The position numbers and the translations under genes were made by a program. 64,000 nt of DNA from Euwallacea fornicatus (taxonomy: Eukaryota; Arthropoda; Insecta; Coleoptera; Curculionidae): positions 2,046,001 to 2,110,000 of the forward strand of contig NC_089572.1 in assembly GCF_040115645.1 (NCBI RefSeq). Direction: 5' to 3'. Positions 55,206 to 64,000 of the stretch are shown one piece after another. The first letter of the stretch is position 1; the number at the start of each line of letters is the position of its first letter. The notes under the pieces were generated by a model. The model searched no databases. It had not been told where the DNA came from and worked only from the letters and a program-made list of their open reading frames with translations.

Positions 55206-58200
55206 CTATTCCGCGTCGAAGTAATGCACCCTGAAAATCGGAAAAAAAGAAACTCTTATGGTCTGGAAAACATGGCCGAAGACGATTTACCTTTGTTTGC
55301 CAGTGTGCCGTTTGCTCAACCTCCTCTTGCTCTCGTGCATGGGAAAATCTAACCGGTTGACCGGCCGCCTACTGACTCGCAACTCCTTTTCGTCGTACTG
55401 TCTAGCCTGCTGGACTTTAGCCATGTACTTGGCGATGAGATCTGTACAATCCATATTCTCTTCGGGTTCCCAGGAATTCTGAGACGCTGGATATCCTTTC
55501 CAAGACACCAAAAAGTCTTTTTTACCACTCTTGTGGAAATACACATCCAAAATGCGATCCACTTCGAAATCCTCGTTTTCGTTCCAAGATTCTTCCAACT
55601 TTTCACCCTTTTTTTCTTTTTGTATGGGCCTACGGACTTTTTCCTTCTTATCGCCTTTGTCCCGTTTTTTTGCTTTTCTCTTAAATTCTTTGATGAGACT
55701 CTCGCAGGCCAAAGTGTCTTCCGGCTCCCATGTGTCGCTTTCCTCAGTGTAGCCCTTCCATCTGATTAAATAATGACGCACTCCTTTTTTTATCTTCTCG
55801 TCTATAATCGCCTCTACTTCATATTCGTCATCATCGTCAGGAGCTAATGGGTCTGTTTCGGGGGTGGATGTGGCCTATAATAAAAGTAAAATGTGTGCTG
55901 CTTCAACTCCATAGGATTGACAACCCTCAAGTTACTGATTGATAATTTTGAATTTCATTCCCTTTTTCTGAACGCTGCAATTCTACATTTTGCGACAACT
56001 CTCATCCCCTTGTCAGGAGCAGACATAAGGAAGAGAACAAGGCTAGAGATTTTAATGAGCGGATGAGCTTTGAAAGGACAAAGAAAAAAGCAATGAGAGC
56101 TACATAGCCTATATGGGAGGGAACTTATATAGCAATAAAGGCATAGGCTGAGCTTAAAAAAATATCGGAATCAAAGCAACTTAATTTTAAGCTTTTTCTA
56201 AGATATAATGCACTAGAGAAAAAAGATTTATGTAAGAACTGGTGAATGGGACATACCTATATATTATACAGGGTATCCCTGAAATGACTGCACAATGCTG
56301 GACCAAAAACTTCTTAGCCAAAATTAAGGTGTTTTACTGTGACTGGTGACTATATCTAACGTTGCTTCGTTTTCTCTCTATAGGACACCAAAGTTTTCAA
56401 ACTAACATTGTAGTTTTTTCGAAATAATGGATGAATCAGGAGATTTTTCATTTACAGATTGTGGGGTTTCCTTTTTTTCCATGAAAACGGTTAGTTATGA
56501 AACATATCCTAAGAACCTTTATTCGCAGAAATACAAAGCATTCATAAAATAATTTTTATTAAAAAAAACATTGACGTATCATATTTTCTTTAAGATGTTC
56601 GGGGTCACATCAATGGGAACGCTACTGGTGAAATTAAACACCTTGTTTTCTCCTTAAAAGGCGTTTCGACGTCTATTTCATGCTTTCAAATTTTTATTAA
56701 ACCATATAATGCCGGAACAGACTTATTAGGGAAAAATTGTTTTTATCACAGTGTGGAGGCGATTTCAGATGGCAAGCGGGAAGGGACATATGTTTACGTG
56801 AACTTTTTTAAAAACAATCGTCCACAGATTCACCCCCTGAATTTTTAACATACTATAGTAGACGCTCGATAATATAAACTAATTCAAACTAAGTGTAGTT
56901 CACGTTATCAAAATGTTTACATTAGCGAACGTGATTTAAATAATAAACGAATTATTAAAGAAGCGTTTAATACATTTATTTATATAACAAAATAAACAAA
57001 TATTCTAATAGTGAAAAGTATTTTTTAATTAGAAGAAAAATAAGCTGCAACTTTAGTCTGCGTAAATCGACGCTTAGTATTGTCTTCCAATGCTTGCGCC
57101 CGTCATTTAGGAAGAACTAAAATATCCGTGTATGATACTACTTTTCTTTCAAACCAATCTAAAACTTGTATAGCTTGCGTGTCAGTCACTACACTTTTAG
57201 CTTCAACGGGAACGTCCTCATCGTCCATACTGTCCATATCTTCCTGCTTATTAACATCATTCATCTACTTGTCGTTCCATAAATCGATATCAAATGTGTG
57301 TGCAAGCAATATGAGAAATTACTATTGTCAATAAATTAAGAACGTTCAATAACACACTAACAAGAACATCAGCTTGGGATCTCAATTATTCCCTAATTAT
57401 ACCTAAGGCAACATTGTCCTCATCTTGATCATAGGTACAAAAGATACTGTCCCAACTTTTTTAAATAGTCAGCTAGTCAACTGCATTTCAGGCCATGTGC
57501 AAATTTAAAACAGCTTCTTGCAATGTTACCTGTTTTAGAGGCTCAGGTGTGTATGTTTTCAGGATTGTTTGATAAGATAGAAGAAAGTAGAAATTTTCGG
57601 TAATATAGTTTGGTGTATTTTGGTCCATGGGTGGAATTAATGGAGTTACATTGGGCGATATGTACATGACAAAAATTGACCCATCCTCGCTCTTCAGTTG
57701 TTGCTCTGGAGCATGACTAGGAGCATTATTATCTAATAGTAACAACGCTTTTATTGGAAGCTTCTCTTTTTTTTTGGAAATTTTTTACCTACAAATTAAA
57801 TAATTCTCAAATTATGAATAGGTAGAATATTTGTAATTACAAATTCATTGCCATACCTCAGGGACAAAGCGCTTGTGGAACCATTTCAGGAATATACCGC
57901 CAACCATCCAAACGGTTTTTGAATAGTCTCAATCGACAGGAATATGAAAATATTTAAATGAGCGCGAATTTTTTGCTTTTTCTATTATCATTAGCTCCAT
58001 TATGCGTCACCCAGAAGTTTTTACGTCATCGAGCGTAAATATTTATTTACGTTTTCCTGCGTTCCACTTCATCCTGCAGTACGAATTTTATGTTTACGCT
58101 AACGCAATATCTTCGTCATCACGTGTTTACGTTATCGAGCGTCTGCCGTATTAGAATACATCCTGTATAGTCGCCATGTACTATATCTGATACGAGAATT

Positions 58201-58833
58201 ATTTACAAATATCGCGAAGAGCATGGCATCTTAGATTTTTTTTTACATTTTTCCTTGTGGACTCCTTTAGATATAAAAAAAAAATTAAACCAAAATACGA
58301 AAATTGCGTATGAAAGGTAAAAGAAGGATCCAATATTAGAATCGCCAAAAGCGAAGCTTGTGTTTGTCGTGTTGACTTCATCAGACAACACGAAAAACTG
58401 CTGCACTTTCCACTTATAAGGCTATTATATGTATATATATAAATCAACCTATAATTTATAGTTCAACATAGATAAGGATTTATGTAAAATAAAATGAAAG
58501 AATGTTATCAACATTATGCTTCGCCATTTTTTTGATAACAGAGAGAATAAAACGACTACAATGATTTCGAAGAGCAAAAAAATCATGACAGCACTGTAGG
58601 GTAAACAGTAAACATGGGAAAGGCCCAATTTTTCGACAATTTACCTCGGGGACTGAAGTTTCCAATTCCGGCTCCGAATCGGTATTGTGTATAGATTTTC
58701 GCCCTCTAGTTTTCCTGCCCCGTTTCTCTTGGGTCTCTCCCGCGTCGTCTGCAATGGAATCTGTGTCATTTTGGTTCATTCCATTTTGCTTCGTTGCATT
58801 TTTATCACTTTTTCTGCCACTTTTACGCTTCAT
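55206..58833 (-). CDS. Two-chromodomain nuclear protein
   Basis: Three exons: 58833-58645, 55874-55291 and 55230-55206, in phase, 265 residues. Exon 1 is basic and Ser/Asp-rich with AT-hook-like KRGRKTRGRK. Exon 2 has two chromodomains: YEVEAIIDEK...LIRWKGYTEESDTWEPE and FEVDRILDVY...FLVSWKGYPASQNSWEPE, each with the aromatic cage (Tyr/Phe, Trp, Tyr) that reads methyl-lysine on histone tails. Between them lies a highly charged KRKAKKRDKGDKKEK linker. There is no chromoshadow domain, so it is not a standard HP1. The last exon of only 25 bp (VHYFDAE-stop) follows a good splice pair. Without that splice, the frame stops at 55287, only four codons beyond the conserved part. I do not recognise a fly orthologue. 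A dead Tigger element lies in its first intron. Confidence 0.85.
56855..58152 (-). mobile_element. Decayed pogo/Tigger DNA transposon
   Basis: Ends carry inverted copies of 'gtagacgctcgataa' (left, 56858-56872) and 'ttatcgagcgtctgc' (right, 58132-58146). On the minus strand the catalytic core reads LLLDNNAPSHAPEQQLKSED...NVTPLIPPMDQN, matching the DDE_1 block of Tigger/jerky-type transposases. Frameshifts and stops break the rest. Length is about 1.3 kb, inside the chromodomain gene's intron. Confidence 0.85.
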
Positions 58834-59281
58834 TAAAAAAGGTGAACGCTGCGCTTCGACCAAAATGACACGATCCAGAAACTGCAATAACTTAGGATCA
58901 CTAGAACTGGAAAGCAGCAACTTTCGTCAGCAATGAACACTAAAGATGTAAACCTATTAGCACCACGCCACTCAAACATCAAACTGAAAGAGGTGAGGTG
59001 AGATAAAATGACAGAGACATAACAGTAGATTTTATATACATAGTCGACTATCTGCCCGTCTCTTTTCAATACATCATTCTTCCTATTAATAAAGTTAGGT
59101 TGATATGTCCGGTGTAATTATGCAGTATTCTATCAGATATTCATCTCCTATTTTAAAATAAGTTAAAAATAAATTTGAACGAATTACTATAATTATGCAA
59201 TCATTTAGTATCAATAATTTACAATTTATCTCGATAGAATAGAGGAGTAATTTTATCGACTGAAGAAGCGGAAAGCATCAA

Positions 59282-59355
59282 GGCCCATTAGCTCAGTTGG
59301 TTAGAGCGTCGTGCTAATAACGCGAAGGTCGCGGGTTCGATCCCCTCATGGGCCA
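59282..59355 (+). tRNA. tRNA-Ile (AAT)
   Basis: Folds as a 74-base cloverleaf. The acceptor stem is ggcccat/atgggcc, the D arm is gctcagttggttagagc, and the anticodon stem tcgtg/cgcga encloses loop ctaataa with anticodon AAT. The T loop is ttcgatc with stem gcggg/ccctc. That T stem has a C-T mismatch at its second pair (the usual sequence is cccgt). No intron; CCA is not encoded. Confidence 0.95.
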
Positions 59356-59358
59356 AAC

Positions 59359-59365
59359 TTTTTTT
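59359..59365 (+). terminator. RNA polymerase III T-run terminator
   Basis: Seven Ts begin four bases after the tRNA 3' end, the usual Pol III stop signal. Its presence supports a transcribable tRNA gene. Confidence 0.85.
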
Positions 59366-60039
59366 CTTTTGTGTTAAAACTCTCTATAGAGAGAAGTTCC
59401 AATTTATTTATCGCAATTTGCGCCAGGCTTGGTTTAATTCAGATAACTCAAAATAACTAATCAATTGTTTTTGTCCGGGTCAATAAATTACTAAAAACTC
59501 TCTGTATAAAATCTTTATTATTATAGTAAAATCTAATAGCGAAAAAATATCGTTTTTTTTTAATTAATTAAACCATAACATATCACAAGAAGTATTATTT
59601 AGTTAAAAATTGTATATTAAGTGTCAAGACCAGTAAAACTGTTTACTGTTCATGATGCTTATACTATTTTTTGTACGACCAGTTCAGTTTAAACACAATA
59701 CTTCAGCAATTTTCAAAACTTTTACAATATGATTTAACTCAGTATTAAGCAATATTAGTAGACGATCATTCTTTGGTTGCTATGGAATTGAAAAATTTGT
59801 AGAAAAAGCTATCTGCAGAATGAGTTATTTGCACGTAAACGTTATTGATTGAAAAAACCTAAAAAAAAGTGCGATTAATTCTATATTGAACGGTAACTAC
59901 TGGTACTGGTACTGAACAGTAAGTAAATCACTTCCCGGTTTGTCAGCCTTAGCAACCAGGAAATAGGCTTCAATGTTTTTAAAACAGGTATTGTTATCGA
60001 TCAAAAATACGCTGGTCGTATAAAAAGTAAGTATGTGTA
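59366..60039. other. Intergenic, no gene seen
   Basis: AT-rich sequence between the tRNA and the TBCE 3' end. No open frame, repeat or transposon edge stands out. Confidence 0.5.
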
Positions 60040-62295
60040 TCAAATTTTAACTACTATGGTGTCTGTGTCTTTCACGCTGAAGTAACTGAGCTCTTTAGTC
60101 TCATCGTCGAGGGGAATTTCGAACGTATTCTCGGCCTGACAAACTAGCTCGGGAATATCTTGCAGTTTAAAAAGTCTTTGACTCAAAATTTTCAATTTTT
60201 GCACCAACATTGAAGGAGACACTCTCTTTACTACAGATCGACCGTTGCAGAAGAGATTCAAGCTAATAAGAGAGTCCTTCAACTTGTTTGTGTCTTCTAT
60301 TTTTAGCTCATCTGCTTGAAGCTCTCCATATACTAAAATTTGAACTCAAGAAAATGTGTTTGATAGATATACAATATTTACAATCAATGAGCTCCAAATA
60401 ACGATTGTGATGCTTAAGAAACGAGCATCTCTCGGGGGTGTTTTTCACTCGCAGCCACTCCAAGCCATACTTCTTCAAATAGTCATATTCGCATCCGCGC
60501 CTAAACTTATCTCCTATTCTAAATTCCCCTACTAGCTTCCTCCCATTATGAAGCTAAATAGTTCAATCATGTTTGAGTTAAAAACAAAAAGAAAATTTGT
60601 AATTACCTTTAAAGTTCCTATTTTAGCCACCACAAGAGCTATGGCGGTATCTGCATTCTCAGCATTTAAAATTGGATTGTTTAAAAACCTGAGCTCCTCC
60701 AAATTAGGAAATCTATTCAATTCGCTAACAGACGTCCACTAAAACATTTCAGCTATTTATCTTCAATTCAACTCCTCTAATTACTTACCTCATTTATCTC
60801 ATTATTGCTAATGGATAATTTACTCAAATTATGAAAATAATCCACCTTAGCTGAGTCAGTCTTAAAGTCAATTTGCTTCAAGCCAATGCTCCCTATTGAC
60901 AAACTGTTTAGGCTCTTTATGTGCCTCAATTTGACTATTTCATCCCAACTTTGTATTGGATTATATTCTAAGTCGAGACCCTCCAAGTTTTGAAAATTAT
61001 TCTTTTCCTCAGTGAAAAGGTCACTTATTTGATTGTTATTTGCTCTAAGCTCATTAATGTTAGGAAATACATTTGAAAGTGTTTTGATATCAGACCATGT
61101 GAGGTTCATATAGCCACAAATAAATATGGTGATGTTAGGAAAAATATGGCTGAAGCTTTCAGGAAATTTTAACAAGTTTTCACTAAAAATCAATGAGAGG
61201 TTAAAAACAGAATCATGTGAAGTTGGTTTAAAACAAACCTGACATTGAGCGAATAAAGCTGGTTCAATTGAGCACAAGTATCAAAAACATCTTGCCAAGA
61301 GGTTAATAAGTTTTTGGATAAATCCAATTGCCTAATATTTGGGAAATATATTTGTAAGGTAGGTGGTTCCTCTATGCTGTTTACATGATGTGATCTAACA
61401 CTCACTACTTTTAGTGATTTAAAATCACTAAAAAAAAATTATATAGTGAACCATAAAATCTGTCTATATTAATGTATTTTAGGGAAGAAATCCATTGCTG
61501 TTTTACTCACAAAATTACAACTTATAACAATGTTTACTCAGATAAAAAAAAAAAGATGATTAGCTGTTGCTTAGTTTAAGATAAGAAGTAGATTTATATT
61601 TTCAAACACAGAATCAATTTGGTTGGAAAAATGTTGAAAAAAAGTGTTCTTAAAATGTGTTTGTGAAGCACTGAAAACTTTTTAATGTAGAAGTAACTTT
61701 AATTGTTTCTCTTTTTCAAGATTCTAATGAGGTCTTGATGGTTCAGTAGTTTAAAATTTGGTTGATTACCAATGGATAACAACTGAATTTATAAATGTTT
61801 GGATATCAATATGTGTATTTAAAATTTTGGACTGACATACCTCTGCTTTGTGCTGACTTTATCAAACCCTACAAACTCTATAAAAGGTGCTTTGATTGTT
61901 TTCTGCAAACTAACTATCTGTTGCTCATGAATCTTCTTTACAATGTCACTCTCCTCTTCCCCATATTTAGTTACAATGGCCTTTATAAGTGATATGCCAA
62001 AGTTTATTTTCTCCCTTCGAACAAAGGACCCTGAATTAGGATATCTAGAAAAAATGTTATTACCCTAAAATCCTCCCAAACTAATTATTGTTACCCCATA
62101 CTTTGTCTGAAAATACTGAACTCCATTGACAGTGCCATCGTGTTTGCCTCGACTTGGATCATCCCATTCTATACCATACCACTTTCCAGTATGCCCTGGT
62201 AGAGTTCCTATAAATCTCACAAAACCAAAATATCCCACTGATTCTATCCTACACCCAACTGCTTCTGTAAAGTCCAAATTTTCGCTGGAAACCAT
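60040..62295 (-). CDS. TBCE: Tubulin-folding cofactor E
   Basis: Tubulin chaperone that binds alpha-tubulin and helps assemble and recycle the alpha/beta heterodimer. Seven exons join in phase: 62295-62102, 62044-61841, 61427-61239, 61182-60789, 60738-60607, 60553-60382 and 60332-60040, giving 525 residues (human 527). Domain order is canonical: an N-terminal CAP-Gly (GHTGKWYGIEWDDPSRGKHD), leucine-rich repeats (for example IRQLDLSKNLLTSW and NINELRANNNQISD), an LRR-cap exon, then a C-terminal ubiquitin-like domain from about residue 445. At the first junction the earlier donor aa|gtatgg (62102) is chosen over ggg|gtaac, because only it keeps phase and gives the family YPNSGSFVR sequence. Confidence 0.95.
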
Positions 62296-62795
62296 AGTTG
62301 TTTGATTTTACATGGGGTAAATGCTCTGAATACACACTGAAATTATTCTGGAGGTTAGAAATTGAATTGAAATGGATAAGGGAGAAAATTGGAGAATTTA
62401 TCATATTTGTTGGTCACTTACCCCTGCAAAATCATAAAAGAAATCGGTTTTTCATTCCTTTTTTGAGTTAAATTCAGCAGATTTTTTTAGGGTTTATTTT
62501 ATTTTGGGGTGAAACGTCAGATTTGATATTTCTTGACTCAACAATACAATTAAAAACAAGGTGCCATCTTGGTAATAAGCTGTGAAACTTAAAAGATGAA
62601 AGTCGTGAGATTTGTGTGTATCTCATTCTAAATGTCTATAATAAACAAGAATAAATCTAATCGTAGAGAACGAATCACACCCGACAAAAATGAAGTATAA
62701 AAATCGCGGTAAAATGTGCTGTTTCGAAACAAGTAAACAATAAACGAAAATTGTCTTGAATTAGAACCTCCCAAAATTCCCAATAAATCCCTTGA
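62296..62795. promoter_or_regulatory. Shared TBCE/SWSAP1-like upstream region
   Basis: 500 bp between divergent start codons; both genes must be driven from here. No consensus site stands out. Confidence 0.4.
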
Positions 62796-63430
62796 ATGGC
62801 TAATACTCTCTTAGTTGGAGATGACGTGGACTACGTACTCTTTAAGGTAGCGGTATTTATACCATCAATTACTCTAATGACTTTCATACACAATTCCATT
62901 TTACAGCTAGCATTAAACATTGCTCAACAAGGGCGCAGAGTATGGTTTATTTCAGTGAAACCTTTCGAAAGCCTCCCTAAAGCTATAGAGCCACCTTGCA
63001 AGGATATTTTGCAGCTAATAATGTTTATGTAAGTTAAATCTACACTTCAGTACTGCCTTATAGTTTACAGAGATGTTACAACAGATATTTGCCGAACTTC
63101 AATGCCCTTGCAAGACATTTCAACCGAATCCACAAGTGGAGACATTTACCCAATGTGATTATATTAAAAAACATTGATCAGTATTGTAGTATTGCAGACT
63201 CAAAGAGTGCCTCTTTTTTAATTGCACTCTTATTAGATGCCACTGCATTTTCAAGCCGAGCCACTCAAAGTGCCTCTTCTTGTGTAGTGTCTTGTGCATC
63301 AACAGCGCCTAAGGGGGGATTGGGTGTTTTGTGGGATTTGTATTTTGATAATCTGCTGTATAAAGACAAATTGGGAGAGGAAGAGGTGATCAATAAAATA
63401 TGTACTCCAATTTTATGTGAAACTAATTAG
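62796..63430 (+). CDS. SWSAP1-like RecA-fold protein (Shu-complex partner)
   Basis: Three exons, 62796-62846, 62907-63028 and 63073-63430, joined in phase, 176 residues. At the last junction only the second AG of 'cagag' keeps phase. The layout resembles SWSAP1, the partner of SWS1 that supports RAD51 in homologous recombination. An N-terminal strand and loop (TLLVGDDVDYVLFKLALNIA) stands where the ATP loop should be. WFISVKPFESLPK corresponds to the human FLTRRPLQSMPR strand. A hydrophobic NVIILKNIDQY corresponds to Walker B, followed by SFLIALLLDATAFSS, very like the human AYLIALLLDTAAHFS. Human SWSAP1 has GTPGSGKT at the loop; here no GxxxxGK[TS] is present. The name rests on this stepwise likeness without a search. 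Confidence 0.55.
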
Positions 63431-63568
63431 TTTATTAAAGGTTTATCAAAATAACAGTTAAGATCTATTACGTTTGGTATCTACAAATTAATTTTTTTTA
63501 ATAAATTATTTTATTAACTGCTATAAGCACTCATTTTAGTTGTTTATTACATCAATTTTAAGGCACAA

Positions 63569-64000
63569 TTAAACAATAGTTTTGTACTTTAAAAAAAGAT
63601 TATACAGCACCCTTAATGTAGATTTTAGATCCATATTAACCACATCTGAAATTAATTTATTGTTTCAAAAGGAGTGAAACATGCATTAAATCAACAAACC
63701 TTCTGGTCTTGCTTTAGGCCGATGAAGCCCACACTCCTGCATAAGCTCAAATGCAAAACTAACATTATGCACTTTCTGGTCAAACTCCTGTGGAGTTAAG
63801 TGGAAGGCATAATGAGGCACAAAAAACCCTTCCAAAAGCCCCATGAGAATCACCAAGTAGACACCATCATGAAATTGGGTTTCTAACTCAGTAACTTCAA
63901 AATTCATCTTATTCAGGTGTTTGTTGACAAAGGTTACAAGAGACTATAATATTCAAATATCTCTTGATCGATTTGGGGAAAATCATATAATACAAACCTT
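63569..64000 (-). CDS. parvin: Parvin, C-terminal part (gene continues past the right edge)
   Basis: Focal-adhesion protein that binds integrin-linked kinase and actin through two calponin-homology domains. Seen here are the last two exons, 63943-63700 and 63645-63569, and apparently the final 3 bases of another (64000-63998, before the donor gtttgt). They encode the second CH domain: TFVNKHLNK, VTELETQFHDGVYLVILMGL, FHLTPQEFDQKVHNVSFAFE and VNMDLKSTLRVLYNLF. The stop codon is at 63571-63569. About 105 residues are in the window of an expected 360-370; the first CH domain lies outside. Its 3' end is convergent with the SWSAP1-like gene, 138 bp apart. Confidence 0.95.

Overview
The window looks like nuclear DNA from an insect, probably a holometabolous one and possibly a beetle. 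The signs are AT-rich sequence, many 50-60 bp introns next to a few multi-kilobase ones, and decayed Tc1/mariner, IS630-like, pogo/Tigger and R2/R4-type elements whose ends often read like 'acagggtgt'. The genes are ordinary conserved eukaryotic ones; I saw no bacterial or viral block. The species cannot be fixed from the sequence alone.

Layout, left to right. Tandem repeats (1-345). C1GalT core-1 galactosyltransferase, minus (810-4774), head-to-head with a small CIMIP1/LLC1-like ciliary gene, plus (5130-5692). UTP4/cirhin, minus (7217-14478), with a 4.7 kb intron full of dead transposons, head-to-head with a THAP-domain gene, plus (15009-15653). lap/PICALM clathrin-assembly gene, minus (16803-31089), 15 coding exons. 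A retinol-dehydrogenase-like SDR, minus (31756-32933). A duplicated trimethylguanosine synthase: TGS1 copy A, minus (33785-36132) and copy B, minus (42682-47430), with single-exon MCMBP, minus (36536-38263) and about 4 kb of decayed repeats between them. A 97-bp tandem repeat (48962-49293). Greatwall/MASTL kinase, minus (49500-51269), head-to-head with Arp6, plus (52257-53906). A two-chromodomain protein, minus (55206-58833), with a dead Tigger element in its intron. A tRNA-Ile(AAT) (59282-59355). TBCE, minus (60040-62295), head-to-head with a SWSAP1-like gene, plus (62796-63430). The 3' end of parvin, minus, running off the right edge (63569-64000).

The genes do not form one pathway. Several concern nucleolar RNA and cap modification (UTP4, TGS1) or the cell cycle and chromosomes (MCMBP, Greatwall, Arp6, chromodomain protein, SWSAP1-like). 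Four head-to-head pairs share upstream regions of about 355-990 bp, and two of these contain a perfect TGACGTCA site.

Exon models were built by hand from splice signals, with the reading phase checked at every junction. The most notable signals are the unequal decay of the two TGS1 copies, a GC-AG intron in the SDR gene, a SWSAP1-like protein without a recognisable Walker A motif, and an array that repeats a 3'-splice-site-like motif.
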